From the NCBI GenBank assembly GCA_001403755.1, contig CYUH01000011.1, positions 1 through 64,000 on the forward strand: a DNA stretch of 64,000 nt, given 5' to 3'. A program made the translations under genes and the position numbers. Position 1 is the first letter of the stretch, and each line of letters begins with the position of its first letter. This DNA is from Chryseobacterium senegalense (GTDB lineage Bacteria; Bacteroidota; Bacteroidia; Flavobacteriales; Weeksellaceae). Shown piece after piece: positions 14,480 through 23,927 of this stretch. The notes beneath the pieces were generated by a model. The model saw only the letters and a list, made by a program, of their open reading frames with translations, was not told where the DNA came from and ran no database searches.

Positions 14480-17401
14480 ATGCAAGGAAAAGGACTTATT
14501 ACGCTGGTTGCGGTTATTTTGGGACTTATTTGTCTTAATGAATTGTTGCCAACTTGGTATGCTGGTAAAATTGAAAAGCAGGCAACTGAACTTGCTGGAG
14601 ACAACCCAGCAAAGTATCAGAAAGAAATAGCCAGACTTTCTCAAGACACCCTGAATCTCGGTTTCACGAAGCTTTACTATTCTAAAGCGAAAGAAAAAGA
14701 AATGAAACTTGGTTTGGATTTGAAAGGTGGAATCAACGTTTTGCTAGAAATCAACCAAAGAGATTTAGTAAACGGATTAACCAACTATTCGCCGAACCCA
14801 ATTCTTTTGGAAGCTTTGAATAGAACTGATGCTGTTCAGAAAAATTCTACCAAAACTTATATCGAGAATTTCTTCGTTCAGTTCGATTTGGTGAACAAAG
14901 AAAAAAATACCAACCTGAAACTTGCAGATCCAGAAATTTTTGGGAATACCAATTTATCTGAAATCAAATACAACTCTTCCGACGATGAGGTGAAAAATAT
15001 TATCAGAAGAAAAATTGAAGCTTCGGAAGGTTCTGCTTACGAAGTAATTCGTACCCGTATCGATAAAATGGGTGTAACCCAACCGAACGTACAAAGAGTT
15101 CCGGGAACCGGAAGAATTTCTGTAGAAATGCCAGGAATTAAAGACATTGATCGGGTTAAGAAAATGTTGCAAACTTCTGCTAAACTTCAGTTTTGGGAAG
15201 TACAGCAAGCACAAGAAGTATATCCTTATTTCCAACAGCTAAATACTGTAATCGCGGCAAGTGGAGACTCTATTGGGGTTGCTAAAAACACCAATCTGAT
15301 GAACATGCTTCAGTTGAATACCCTTAGAGCCAACGGGGTAGCGAACATCAAGGTTTCGGATACCGCGATTGTTAATAAAATTCTAAATTCTGAAATAGCA
15401 AAAAATCTTCGTCCGGCAAATATCAAATACACCCAATTTATGTGGGGTTATAAGCCAGAAGCGACAGATCCAAATAACTTGGTATTGTATGCGATCCGCG
15501 GAAACATTACCCAAAAAGCGCCGGTGGACGGTGCGGTAGAATCTGCAAGAGTAAACTATGACGAACTAGGAAGAGTGGTAGTGGATATGCAGATGGACTC
15601 TAAAGGTTCGAAAGACTGGAAAACCCTTACCGGGAAAAACGTAAACAAACCGGTTGCAGTAACATTGGATAACGTGGTTTATACCGCTCCAAACGTAGTA
15701 AACGAAATTCCAAACGGACGTACTCAGATTTCCGGAAACTTCTCTCAGCAAGAAGCTCAGGATTTGGTAGATGTTTTAGGGGCGGGTAAATTACCTGCAA
15801 GTGCGAAAATCGTTCAGGCAGATGTTGTAGGTCCTTCTTTAGGTCAGGAGTCGATCAACGCGGGGATGCTTTCGTTTGCTATTGCTTTCTTAGTGATCAT
15901 TGCCTATATCATTTTCTATTACGGTGGAGCTGGGGTTTATGCGGTAATCGCAATGGTTATTAACCTATTCTACATCTTCGGGATCATGGATTCTGTGGAT
16001 GCTACACTTACGCTCCCTGGGATTGCTGGTATTGTTTTATCAATGGCGATGGCGGTGGATACCAACGTAATTATCTATGAAAGAACCAAAGAAGAGCTTT
16101 TCGCTGGTAAAAGCATTCTGGAAGCTTATAAAGATGGTTTCAAACATGCACTTTCTGCGATTGTCGATGGTCACCTTACCACAATTCTTACTGCGGTAGT
16201 GTTGTACATATTCGGAACAGGACCAATCAAAGGTTTTGCGGTAACCTTAATTATCGGTATCTTGATGACGTTCTTTACATCGGTATTGCTTTCAAGAGTG
16301 ATGATTTTCTCAAGACTTAACAAAGGAAAAGGGCTTTCAGTTTGGACTGCTCCAACCAAAAATCTCTTCAGAAATGTCTGGATCGATTTCATCGGGAAAA
16401 GAAAATTTGCCTATATCATTTCAGCTGTTCTTACCGTTGCAAGTTTAATTTCAATCTTCACCAACGGGTTTAAATACGGGATCGATTTTACAGGGGGTAG
16501 AAACTATGTAGTAAGATTCGAAAAACCGGTTGATGGAAATAAAGTAGAAGAAAAGTTATTGAAAATCTTCAAAACTGAAGATAATAAAAACTCTTCTGTA
16601 GAGGCGAAAACTTTTGGTAACGATAATCAATTAAAAATTTCAACCGATTATTTGATCGATGATGAATCCTTGAAAGCGGATCAAACGATTGAAGAAAAAT
16701 TATTTGAAGGTTTGAGAGAAGAACTTCCTGCGACCATGACTTTGCAGAATTTCAAATCTGCGGACAAAGACCGTGCGGGTATTGTGTCTTCAACTAAAGT
16801 TGGTCCTACCGTAGCGGATGATATCAAAACCGGAGGAACTTTTGCACTCGTTGCCGCTTTGGCTGGTATTTTCCTTTATATCTTATTAAGATTCCGCAAA
16901 TGGCAATTCTCCTTAGGTGCAGTTGCTGGTCTTGCTCACGATGCAATTATTATTTTGGGGGTATATTCGTTCCTTCATAAATATATGCCATTCAATATGG
17001 AAATTAACCAGGATTTTATCGCTGCGATTCTTACTGTTTTGGGTTATTCGATTAACGATACGGTAATTGTATTCGACAGAATTCGTGAGTATTTAAGAGA
17101 GAAAAAATCGCTTACTTTAGCAGGTCTGTTTGATGATTCAATCTCCAGTACTTTGGGCAGAACGTTCAACACCTCGTTCACTACCATTTTGGTAATTCTT
17201 GCCATCTTTATTTTCGGTGGAGATAACCTTAGAGGATTTATGTTTGCATTGCTATTGGGTATTGCATTCGGTACTTACTCTTCAATCTTTATCGCTTCGG
17301 CAATTGCCTACGACTTCCTGAAAGGGAAAGGAAGAGAAGAAGCTGTGCACGGAAAATCTTCGGTAGATAAAGAGGCAACAGAGAAAGCGAAAAAAGCTTA
17401 A
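14480..17401 (+). CDS. secDF: Fused protein translocase subunits SecD-SecF
   Basis: This 973-residue inner-membrane protein uses the proton gradient to pull secreted proteins through SecYEG. The SecD half starts with one TM (LITLVAVILGLICLNEL), has the conserved LGLDLKGGINVLLEI, a large periplasmic P1 domain with RIDKMGVTQPNVQRVPG, and five TMs after LPASAKIVQADVVGPSLG including MAMAVDTNVIIYERTKEE. The SecF half begins near residue 635 with GKRKFAYIISAV, GIDFTGGRNYVV and the pair SINDTVIVFDRIRE. Fusion is normal for Bacteroidota. A TATATTTG at 14438-14445 provides a -7 element. Confidence 0.97.
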   Translation: MQGKGLITLVAVILGLICLNELLPTWYAGKIEKQATELAGDNPAKYQKEIARLSQDTLNLGFTKLYYSKAKEKEMKLGLDLKGGINVLLEINQRDLVNGLTNYSPNPILLEALNRTDAVQKNSTKTYIENFFVQFDLVNKEKNTNLKLADPEIFGNTNLSEIKYNSSDDEVKNIIRRKIEASEGSAYEVIRTRIDKMGVTQPNVQRVPGTGRISVEMPGIKDIDRVKKMLQTSAKLQFWEVQQAQEVYPYFQQLNTVIAASGDSIGVAKNTNLMNMLQLNTLRANGVANIKVSDTAIVNKILNSEIAKNLRPANIKYTQFMWGYKPEATDPNNLVLYAIRGNITQKAPVDGAVESARVNYDELGRVVVDMQMDSKGSKDWKTLTGKNVNKPVAVTLDNVVYTAPNVVNEIPNGRTQISGNFSQQEAQDLVDVLGAGKLPASAKIVQADVVGPSLGQESINAGMLSFAIAFLVIIAYIIFYYGGAGVYAVIAMVINLFYIFGIMDSVDATLTLPGIAGIVLSMAMAVDTNVIIYERTKEELFAGKSILEAYKDGFKHALSAIVDGHLTTILTAVVLYIFGTGPIKGFAVTLIIGILMTFFTSVLLSRVMIFSRLNKGKGLSVWTAPTKNLFRNVWIDFIGKRKFAYIISAVLTVASLISIFTNGFKYGIDFTGGRNYVVRFEKPVDGNKVEEKLLKIFKTEDNKNSSVEAKTFGNDNQLKISTDYLIDDESLKADQTIEEKLFEGLREELPATMTLQNFKSADKDRAGIVSSTKVGPTVADDIKTGGTFALVAALAGIFLYILLRFRKWQFSLGAVAGLAHDAIIILGVYSFLHKYMPFNMEINQDFIAAILTVLGYSINDTVIVFDRIREYLREKKSLTLAGLFDDSISSTLGRTFNTSFTTILVILAIFIFGGDNLRGFMFALLLGIAFGTYSSIFIASAIAYDFLKGKGREEAVHGKSSVDKEATEKAKKA

Positions 17402-17420
17402 TCCCTTTTTAAAATCTATA

Positions 17421-17449
17421 TAATGTCCTTCGAAAGAGGGACATTTTTA
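17421..17449 (+). terminator. Terminator after secDF
   Basis: AATGTCC/GGGACATT with a short purine-rich loop and a T run follow the stop codon by about 20 nt. Confidence 0.8.
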
Positions 17450-17484
17450 TTTAAAAAAAATAAGAAACTTGTTTTCACATCAAC

Positions 17485-17501
17485 TATCTTTGTAATACAT
17501 G
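17485..17501 (+). promoter_or_regulatory. -7 element directly before the MFS gene
   Basis: TATCTTTG (17485-17492) lies 6 nt before the ATG at 17499, the same leaderless geometry as hemN, panD and ruvX. Confidence 0.5.
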
Positions 17502-18719
17502 AAAAAAAATCAGAAATCCGCAGCGATAGGTTTTATTTTTATTACCCTCCTTATTGATATTACAGGCTGGGGAATTGTAATTCCTGTAGTTCCTAAACTT
17601 ATCCAGGAGCTTATTCATAATCCCGATCTCAGCGTTGCCTCTCAATATGGTGGCTGGCTGAGTTTTGTATATGCCGGGATGCAGTTTGTCTTCGCTTCCG
17701 TTTTAGGAGGTTTAAGTGATCGCTATGGCCGGCGACCGATTATTTTGTTTTCGCTTTTGGGATTTTCTATTAATTTCATGATTCAAGCGCTTGCTCCAAC
17801 GATCTTTTGGCTTTTTGTAGGTAGAATTTTTTCAGGAATTACTGGTGCAAGTATTACCACCGCAAGTGCATACATTGCTGATATTTCTACGGATGAAGAT
17901 CGCGCAAAGAACTTCGGGATGATCGGGGCTGCTTTCGGTTTAGGTTTTATCATTGGTCCGGTCATCGGAGGAGTTTTAGGGCAATATGGTCCGAGAGTTC
18001 CTTTCTATGCAGCTTCTGTATTGTGTTTGGTGAATTTTCTTTATGGCTTATTTATCCTCCCGGAAAGTTTGGACAAAGCAAATCGCCGTCCGTTCAATTG
18101 GAAGCGCGCAAATCCCGTAGGATCTCTGCTTCAGTTGCGAAAGTATCCTCAGATTTTGGGGCTTATTGCCGCATTAATTTTTGTGTACATTGCCGGACAT
18201 GCGGTACAAACCAACTGGACTTTCTTCACCATGTACAAATTCAACTGGACCGAGAAATTGGTCGGAATTTCACTGGGTGTTTCGGGGTTTATGGCAGCTT
18301 TGGTTCAAGGGTATTTAATTCGATTTATTCAGCCCAAATTAGGAAATGAAAAAAGCATTTTCTACGGTCTGTCGCTTTATGCCGTTGGTATGATTCTTTT
18401 TGCTTTTGCAAGTGAAAGTTGGATGATGTTTGCTTTCCTCATTCCTTACGGATTGGGAGGAATTGCCGGCCCGGCTTTGCAATCGGTAATTTCCTCTGAG
18501 GTTCCAAAAAATGAGCAAGGAGAATTGCAAGGAGCTCTAGCGAGTTTGGTGAGCTTAACAGCGATTGTTGGACCACCGCTGATGACCAATATTTTTTATT
18601 ATTTCACTCACGATGCGGCCCCGTTCAAATTTCCGGGAGCACCTTTCTTTCTTGGCTTTATGCTGATGGCCATCAGTGCGGTGATTGTTTATTTTACCTT
18701 TAGGAAAAAGCGACTTTAG
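17499..18719 (+). CDS. TCR/Tet-type MFS transporter (drug:H+ antiporter-like)
   Basis: This 406-residue major facilitator has twelve predicted helices. Signature motifs are [18 protein letters not shown] in TM1, the loop 2-3 motif [12 protein letters not shown], and the antiporter motif C region [12 protein letters not shown] in TM5. These place it in the TetA/TCR group of 12-TM drug efflux proteins. Bacteroidota chromosomes usually carry such a gene without confirmed tetracycline resistance, so the substrate is unknown. It is monocistronic. Confidence 0.88.
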   Translation: MKKNQKSAAIGFIFITLLIDITGWGIVIPVVPKLIQELIHNPDLSVASQYGGWLSFVYAGMQFVFASVLGGLSDRYGRRPIILFSLLGFSINFMIQALAPTIFWLFVGRIFSGITGASITTASAYIADISTDEDRAKNFGMIGAAFGLGFIIGPVIGGVLGQYGPRVPFYAASVLCLVNFLYGLFILPESLDKANRRPFNWKRANPVGSLLQLRKYPQILGLIAALIFVYIAGHAVQTNWTFFTMYKFNWTEKLVGISLGVSGFMAALVQGYLIRFIQPKLGNEKSIFYGLSLYAVGMILFAFASESWMMFAFLIPYGLGGIAGPALQSVISSEVPKNEQGELQGALASLVSLTAIVGPPLMTNIFYYFTHDAAPFKFPGAPFFLGFMLMAISAVIVYFTFRKKRL

Positions 18720-18833
18720 TTTTTAAAGTTTAAGACGCGTTACGAATATATTTTTATTTAAATTTTAAGGTAAGACAATTTTATTTCCCGAACTTTGTAG
18801 CTGTTTTATTACTCTAAATTACCTAGTATTTTT

Positions 18834-20009
18834 ATGCATAAAGATTTCTTTAATTATCAAGCGCAAACCACTCCATTTGCGTCAGGTTTCGAAGTAGAAA
18901 AAGCCGAAGGAAGCTATATTTATGGCAAAAACGGAAAAAAGTATCTCGATTTCGTTGCGGGAGTTTCAGCCAATACTTTGGGACATTCCCACCCGAAAAT
19001 TGTAGACGCCATAAAAACCCAAGCTGAAAAATATTTGCACGTAATGGTTTATGGCGAATATGCGCAGGAAATGCCTGTTGCGCTTTGTAAACTGCTTGCG
19101 GACGCAACTCCTGAACCTTTGGAGATGACCTATCTCGTGAATTCTGGTGCGGAAGCGATTGATGGCAGCTTGAAATTGGCCAAAAGATATACCGGAAGAG
19201 AAGAAATTATTTCCTTTAAAGATGCGTATCATGGCAATACTCACGGTGCTTTATCGGTTGCCGGAAATGAATATCACAAACGTGAATTTCGCCCGCTTTT
19301 GCCTATGGTGAGTTTTATTGAATTTAATAATGAGAAAGATTTAGAAAAGATCACTGAAAAAACTGCAGGTGTCATCCTGGAAACCATCCAAGGTGCTGCG
19401 GGATTTCTGCTTCCTAAAGAAGATTATTTAAAAAAACTAAAAGCCCGATGCGAGGAGGTGGGAGCATTGCTTATTCTCGATGAAATTCAGCCGGGGTTTG
19501 GACGTACCGGAAAGCTCTTTGCCTTCGAACATTATGGAATTGTTCCGGATATTCTGGCGATGGGAAAAGGAATGGGCGGCGGTGTTCCCGTAGGTGCGTT
19601 TATGAGTTCCCGTGAAATTATGGAAAGCTTATCTCATTCCCCTAAACTCGGACATATCACAACTTTTGGTGGTAATCCGCTGATTGCTGCGTCGAGCTAT
19701 GCTACTTTAAAAGAGGTTTTGGAAAGTGGTTTGATGAATGAGGTGCACGAAAAAGAAAAATTGTTCCGTGAACTTTTGGTTCATCCTAAAATTAAAAACA
19801 TTAACGGTCGTGGATTGATGTTGGCCGTGAATTTGGGTTCGCCGGAATACACGATCGATGTTGCTAAAAAATGCATGGATAAAGGTTTAATTGTTTTTTG
19901 GCAGTTGTACCGAAATGAATATTTGAGGATTTCTCCACCGTTAACTTTGTCCTTAGAAGAGATTAAGGAAGGTTGCAAGATCATCCTCGAAGTACTCGAT
20001 GAAGATTAA
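18834..20009 (+). CDS. Class III (acetylornithine/4-aminobutyrate-type) aminotransferase
   Basis: This 391-residue PLP enzyme of fold type I belongs to the class III aminotransferases. Cofactor-site motifs are NSGAEAIDGSLKLAKRYTGR, the LILDEIQPGFGRTGKLFAFEH loop with the conserved Asp, and the Schiff-base lysine Lys245 in AMGKGMGGGVPVGAF. The substrate cannot be assigned from sequence: ArgD-, GabT- and ornithine aminotransferase-like enzymes share these motifs, and no arginine genes are nearby. It is followed by a START-like gene with an intervening gap of about 130 nt. Confidence 0.9.
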   Translation: MHKDFFNYQAQTTPFASGFEVEKAEGSYIYGKNGKKYLDFVAGVSANTLGHSHPKIVDAIKTQAEKYLHVMVYGEYAQEMPVALCKLLADATPEPLEMTYLVNSGAEAIDGSLKLAKRYTGREEIISFKDAYHGNTHGALSVAGNEYHKREFRPLLPMVSFIEFNNEKDLEKITEKTAGVILETIQGAAGFLLPKEDYLKKLKARCEEVGALLILDEIQPGFGRTGKLFAFEHYGIVPDILAMGKGMGGGVPVGAFMSSREIMESLSHSPKLGHITTFGGNPLIAASSYATLKEVLESGLMNEVHEKEKLFRELLVHPKIKNINGRGLMLAVNLGSPEYTIDVAKKCMDKGLIVFWQLYRNEYLRISPPLTLSLEEIKEGCKIILEVLDED

Positions 20010-20142
20010 CTTTTGGGGCGAATCGTTTGCGTACATCTCGATCTGTTAACGTAATATGATATTTCGCATTTTCAGATAAATATTTTGCTTAGATTAAAAA
20101 TTAATTTATATATTGCGACACATTAAAAAAACAGGGAGCAAT

Positions 20143-20529
20143 ATGGCGAAAACGAAAGTGCAGTATGAATTTCCAATGCACTGTCAGTCGGAAATTTTGT
20201 ATGAATATATGGCAAGTGCAGAAGGACTTTCTGAATGGTTTGCCGATGAAGTAGTAGAAAAAGGTGATGACTTTTTCTTTAGTTGGAATGGTGGCCCGTC
20301 TGAAAAAGCAACGCTTATTCGCTATAAGCCAGAGAGTTTCGTTCGTTTTCGTTGGGAAGAAGACGAAGGAACAAAAAATTTCTTCGAGATGACCATTGCG
20401 ATCGATGATATCACCGATGATCTCTCCCTTAATATCACCGATTTCTGTGAGCCCGGCGACGAGGATGAAAACCAACTTTACTGGGAAAATCTAATCGAAA
20501 ACCTTAAAATCAAATTAGGAGCTTCTTAA
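20143..20529 (+). CDS. START-like/AHSA1-type domain protein
   Basis: This 128-residue protein from the ATG at 20143 is preceded by AGGGAG, which decides against the upstream TTG. The fold is a Bet v1/SRPBCC-type helix-grip: YEFPMHCQSEILYEYMASAEGLSEWFADEV, then FFFSWNGG and FVRFRWEEDEG, ending in the long C-terminal helix NQLYWENLIENLKIKL. This single-domain version is conserved in Flavobacteriia with no known ligand. It precedes the class IV aminotransferase-like gene by 75 nt. Confidence 0.85.
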   Translation: MAKTKVQYEFPMHCQSEILYEYMASAEGLSEWFADEVVEKGDDFFFSWNGGPSEKATLIRYKPESFVRFRWEEDEGTKNFFEMTIAIDDITDDLSLNITDFCEPGDEDENQLYWENLIENLKIKLGAS

Positions 20530-20553
20530 TTTTTAATTGAATAAAAATAAACT

Positions 20554-20588
20554 TGATGGACGATTTTTCGTTCATTATTTTTTTTAAT
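20554..20588 (+). terminator. Possible terminator between START-like and class IV genes
   Basis: TGGACG and CGTTCA pair (one G.U) around TTTTT, followed by a T run. Confidence 0.45.
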
Positions 20589-20604
20589 ATAAATTTATTT
20601 CGTT

Positions 20605-21411
20605 TTGGAAAAAATTACCTTTACTTCCGAAAATTTTAAACCTCAAAACCGAGCATTTCTTTTTGGTGATGCGGTGAAAGCTTCTTTCTTTGTCCGCAAT
20701 TCCCAACTCATTATGGCCGAGGAATCTTACTTTTTCCTCATGGCATCGATGCGAAAAATGAGGATAAATATTCCGCTTGGTTTTACCCTTGATTTCTTCG
20801 AAGAACTTTTTTTGGCAAATGTAATTAACAAAGGAGTTTCCAACGGGATTATCCAAATATTGATGTACAGAAATTTAGGTGACCACTTTTTGCAGAAAGC
20901 CGATATTTCGTTTTACGCAGAAGTAGATGAAAACCACGATGTTTTAGCGATCCAGGGAGATCATGAGATGGATTTAATAAAGGAAATCAATGTGAACACC
21001 AATTTGCTCAGCAACATTCGCGTGCACTGTCCGGAAAATACGTATGCAGAAATTTACGCAAAGGAAAACGATTTAGACGATGTTATTTTGCTGAATCCCA
21101 ATAAAAGAATTGCCAGAAGTATTTCGGGGAATTTATTGTTTTTAGAAGGATTTACGATTAAAATTCCGAAGCAGTCAGAAGGAGCTTATATTTCGCCTTT
21201 GATGGAGAATTTCGTGACTTTTATTCATAAAAATAATTTAGCGGAAATTCAGGAAGCAGAAATGATTGCTTTTGAATCGCAAAAAGCAGAAGAAGTACTC
21301 GTAATGTCGGATGAAAAAGGGATTTTTGCAGTGAGTAAAATACGAAATAAAACATTCGGAAAAAGCCGTTTTGAGGAAATGATTAATCAGTGGAAAACTC
21401 ACTTCCAATAG
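20605..21411 (+). CDS. Class IV aminotransferase-like protein
   Basis: This 268-residue protein from a TTG start has the overall shape of the BCAT/ADCL (PLP fold type IV) family: NRAFLFGDAVKASFFVRN at the N-terminus, a middle DVILLNPNKRIARSISGNLLFLEGFTIKIP (equivalent to the ExxxxNLF strand-turn), and a C-terminal domain. The Lys that normally forms the Schiff base precedes the helix leading to this segment by about 20 residues; here the stretch reads NLLSNIRVHCPENTY, without Lys. It may be a non-catalytic or altered relative. The same version seems conserved in related genomes (from memory). Confidence 0.75.
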   Translation: MEKITFTSENFKPQNRAFLFGDAVKASFFVRNSQLIMAEESYFFLMASMRKMRINIPLGFTLDFFEELFLANVINKGVSNGIIQILMYRNLGDHFLQKADISFYAEVDENHDVLAIQGDHEMDLIKEINVNTNLLSNIRVHCPENTYAEIYAKENDLDDVILLNPNKRIARSISGNLLFLEGFTIKIPKQSEGAYISPLMENFVTFIHKNNLAEIQEAEMIAFESQKAEEVLVMSDEKGIFAVSKIRNKTFGKSRFEEMINQWKTHFQ

Positions 21412-21417
21412 AAATTG

Positions 21418-21464
21418 ACAAACCCGAGAAGCAACCTTTTGAGAAAGTCATTTACCGGGTTTTG
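21418..21464 (+). terminator. Possible terminator after the class IV gene
   Basis: AAACCCG near 21420 pairs with CGGGTTT near 21456, with a long loop and a short T run. Confidence 0.4.
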
Positions 21465-21549
21465 ATTAGTTGAAGTTCTATTAAGAACGATTCTTATGCG
21501 AGGAAATTATCTTTGAATTACTAAAGTTATGTTAAAATCTTCAATATTT

Positions 21550-22098
21550 TCAATTCAACGAAATGTTCTCCGGAGTATTGGCCCAAAGCAAAAATTCGCC
21601 TCCGAGATTTTGCATAATATTTTTCCATAAATGATGATCGGTGGGTAAGGTATAATCTAGATTATAAGCATCAACCACAGTCCACACTTTCTGTCGAATT
21701 TCCTGTTCCAGTTGTTGCGGTCCCCAGCCGGAATAGCCCGAAAAAACTTTGATATCTTGCGTCGAAATTTTCTTCTCGATAATTGCCGAAACTACATTTT
21801 CAACATCTTCCGTAAGGTAATAATCTTCGCCAATTTCGGTGAAGTTTTCTGTAATTTTTTCGCCTTTATTAATGAAGAAGATTTTGTCGTTTTCTACAGG
21901 ACCACCTTCATACACATCCACCGGAAATCCGAAAATTGAGAGTAATCTCGCACTCATTTTCGTATTTTTTTTATTCAAGATCAATCCGAATGCGCCTTCC
22001 GCAGTATGTTCAATCATTAGGATAACAGAACGTGAAAAGATATCACTGGAAATATCCGGAGTAGAAATTAAAATTTTACCTTTGTATGAATGATTCAT
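21550..22098 (-). CDS. YqgE/AlgH family protein
   Basis: This 182-residue protein from the ATG at 22098 begins NHSYKGKILISTPDI, the characteristic YqgE start. An in-frame ATG at 22134 would add an atypical hydrophobic leader. Conserved blocks are SVILMIEHTAEGAFGLILNK, VYEGGPV and VFSGYSGWGPQQLEQE. Despite the AlgH name (alginate regulation in Pseudomonas), its biochemical role is unknown. It is transcribed divergently from pdxH; a minus-strand TACATTTG at 22139-22132 is a plausible -7 element. Confidence 0.92.
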   Translation of the reverse strand: MNHSYKGKILISTPDISSDIFSRSVILMIEHTAEGAFGLILNKKNTKMSARLLSIFGFPVDVYEGGPVENDKIFFINKGEKITENFTEIGEDYYLTEDVENVVSAIIEKKISTQDIKVFSGYSGWGPQQLEQEIRQKVWTVVDAYNLDYTLPTDHHLWKNIMQNLGGEFLLWANTPENISLN

Positions 22099-22152
22099 CT
22101 GAAACACTAGGCCGACTAAAAAACCTATAATCAAATGTAATAAAAAAATTGA

Positions 22153-22797
22153 ATGGAAAACTTACACGATAAAAGAAAAGTCTACGAAAAATCTCAACTT
22201 CTTGAAAACCAAATAAAAGAAAATCCTATGGAGCAATTCCGAAACTGGTTTTTGGAGGCAAGTGAGAATCCCGATGTTTCGGAAGCGAATGCGATGGCGG
22301 TTTCCACGCTTGAAGACGATGGTTGCCCGCGGACCAGAATGGTGCTTTTGAAATCTTACACTTGGGAAGGCTTTGTATTCTACACCAATTACAATAGCCG
22401 CAAAGGCAAAGCAATTGAAAGCAATAAAAAGGCCTGTCTTCACTTTTTTTGGCCTACGTTGGAAAGGCAAATAATTATTAAAGCAGATTTGGAAAGGCTT
22501 CCGGAAAATCTCAGTGACGGATATTTTCAATCGAGGCCGAAAGGTAGCCAGCTCGGAGCAGTGGTTTCTCCACAAAGTGAGGTGATTCCGGATCGGGATT
22601 TTCTGGAAAATAAATTGAAAGATTTGGAAAAAGAATTTGTGAATAAAGAAATTCCAAGACCGGAAAATTGGGGTGGTTATTTGGCTAAGCCCTACGAAAT
22701 AGAATTTTGGCAAGGAAGGCCAAACCGTTTGCACGACCGAATTATCTATGAACTTCAGGGTGATTACAATTGGAAAATCTCCCGTCTTGCGCCTTAA
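22153..22797 (+). CDS. pdxH: Pyridoxamine 5'-phosphate oxidase
   Basis: This 214-residue FMN enzyme makes pyridoxal 5'-phosphate from pyridoxine or pyridoxamine 5'-phosphate. Motifs are NAMAVSTLEDDGCPRTRMVLLK (FMN/substrate loop), FVFYTNYNSRKGKAIESN, and the C-terminal dimerisation/active-site block EFWQGRPNRLHDRIIYE with RLAP at the end. Length is the family norm. It is the first gene on the plus strand after a divergent 54-nt promoter gap shared with algH/yqgE. Confidence 0.95.
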   Translation: MENLHDKRKVYEKSQLLENQIKENPMEQFRNWFLEASENPDVSEANAMAVSTLEDDGCPRTRMVLLKSYTWEGFVFYTNYNSRKGKAIESNKKACLHFFWPTLERQIIIKADLERLPENLSDGYFQSRPKGSQLGAVVSPQSEVIPDRDFLENKLKDLEKEFVNKEIPRPENWGGYLAKPYEIEFWQGRPNRLHDRIIYELQGDYNWKISRLAP

Positions 22798-22815
22798 ATT
22801 TAATATGATCACATA

Positions 22816-22852
22816 AAAAAGCCTCATCTGCAGATGAGGCTTAAATTTTTTT
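22816..22852. terminator. Bidirectional terminator between pdxH and HU
   Basis: AAGCCTCATCTGCAGATGAGGCTT (22819-22842) is a perfect palindrome flanked by A and T runs, so it serves both convergent genes. Confidence 0.9.
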
Positions 22853-22865
22853 TATAATCTAAGGA

Positions 22866-23156
22866 TTATTTTTTCTTTCCGCTCATTACCGCATCGCTTA
22901 ATTCAGCACCAGCTTTGAATTTAGCAACTTTCTTAGCAGCAATTTTAATTGGTTCTTTTGTTGCAGGGTTAATTCCTTGTCTAGCAGCTCTTTCAGCTAC
23001 GGAGAAAGTACCGAATCCAACTAAAGAAACTTTACCGTCTTTTTGCTTCAAAGTAGCGGTTACGTTGGATATGAAAGATTCTAATGCAGCTTTAGCAGCT
23101 ACTTTTGTGATGTTTGCATCTTTTGCGATTGCGTCGATTAATTCAGACTTGTTCAT
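22866..23156 (-). CDS. HU family nucleoid DNA-binding protein
   Basis: This 96-residue histone-like protein matches HU. The N-terminal helices are MNKSELIDAIAKDANITK, the saddle is VSLVGFGTFSVAERAARQGINP (DNA-binding arm with the intercalating Pro of INP), and the basic end is KFKAGAELSDAVM followed by SGKKK. It binds and bends DNA without sequence preference. It is highly expressed by expectation, with a good promoter and strong terminator, and its codon choice is less AT-biased than its neighbours. Confidence 0.95.
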   Translation of the reverse strand: MNKSELIDAIAKDANITKVAAKAALESFISNVTATLKQKDGKVSLVGFGTFSVAERAARQGINPATKEPIKIAAKKVAKFKAGAELSDAVMSGKKK

Positions 23157-23191
23157 AATAATTATTATTAAGGTTAGTTTTATTGTTAAAG

Positions 23192-23221
23192 CAAATATAA
23201 AACATTTTTCAAATTGTGCAA
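23192..23221 (-). promoter_or_regulatory. HU gene promoter
   Basis: On the minus strand TTG (23221-23219), a 19-nt spacer and TATATTTG (23199-23192) match the Bacteroidota consensus, giving a leader of about 30 nt. Confidence 0.75.
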
Positions 23222-23552
23222 ATTTTTAAGATATATTTAATTAAAAATTAATTAAAATCTAGAATTTAACAAAAACTCACAAATTTAATTTTAATCAATT
23301 AATAGGCGTTCGCGAGTTCTAATATTATGCCAAACCCTCTCTGTAAGGACATTTGTAAAGTTTATAATTTTTTAATATGAAATTATGAATTATTGAATTT
23401 CATGTCAGCATTTCACTTATTTGCTTATAATCTGCGTTTTTGTACTGATAATGGTTATTCATCGTATTTTTAGTACTTTTTTTTTGAAAATAAATGAATG
23501 AATAAAATTAAATATTTCTGCGTGGTTTCATTTAAATAATTAAATTTGCACC
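23222..23552. other. Divergent intergenic region HU/panD
   Basis: This is AT-rich DNA of about 330 nt. It contains the panD -7 element at 23541-23548. I see no gene or stable hairpin elsewhere. Confidence 0.4.
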
Positions 23553-23555
23553 ATG
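23541..23555 (+). promoter_or_regulatory. panD -7 element, probable leaderless start
   Basis: TAAATTTG (23541-23548) is followed by CACC and the ATG at 23553, an arrangement identical over the last ten bases to that of hemN. Confidence 0.6.
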
Positions 23556-23903
23556 CTAATTGAAGTTTTTAAATCTAAAATTCACAGAGTTCGCGTAACG
23601 GAATCCGACCTTAATTATATTGGAAGTATCACCATTGATGAAGACCTTTTGGAAGCTTCCGGTATCGTGGTAGGAGAGCGGGTTTACATTGTAAATGTGA
23701 ACAACGGTGAACGTTTCGACACCTACGCGATTAAAGGTACAAGAAAATCTGGCGAAATTTGCCTCAATGGTCCAGCTGCAAGACGCGTTCAGAAAGGCGA
23801 TATCATCATCATTATTTCGTATGCACAGATGACGCCGGAGGAAGCGCAAACTTTCCAACCAAAGATTATTTTCCCGGACGAGAAAACCAATCTTCTTACT
23901 TAA
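23553..23903 (+). CDS. panD: Aspartate 1-decarboxylase proenzyme
   Basis: This 116-residue pyruvoyl enzyme makes beta-alanine for pantothenate and coenzyme A. It self-cleaves between Gly24 and Ser25 in NYIGSITID, and Ser25 becomes the pyruvoyl group. Lys9 (SKIHR) and the conserved [35 protein letters not shown] and the Tyr near residue 58 are present. Length and order are those of canonical PanD. The next gene starts 24 nt downstream and is probably cotranscribed. Confidence 0.96.
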   Translation: MLIEVFKSKIHRVRVTESDLNYIGSITIDEDLLEASGIVVGERVYIVNVNNGERFDTYAIKGTRKSGEICLNGPAARRVQKGDIIIIISYAQMTPEEAQTFQPKIIFPDEKTNLLT

Positions 23904-23927
23904 TTTTCTTCAGAAACTCCGTATATT

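Noticed and set aside
17499..18719. Calling the MFS protein TetA
   Set aside because: The motifs place it in the TCR/Tet group only; such chromosomal genes are usual in the phylum without tetracycline resistance.
22162..22827. 221-codon minus-strand frame across pdxH
   Set aside because: It is fully antisense to pdxH, which has all its family motifs; the long frame is a codon-bias effect.
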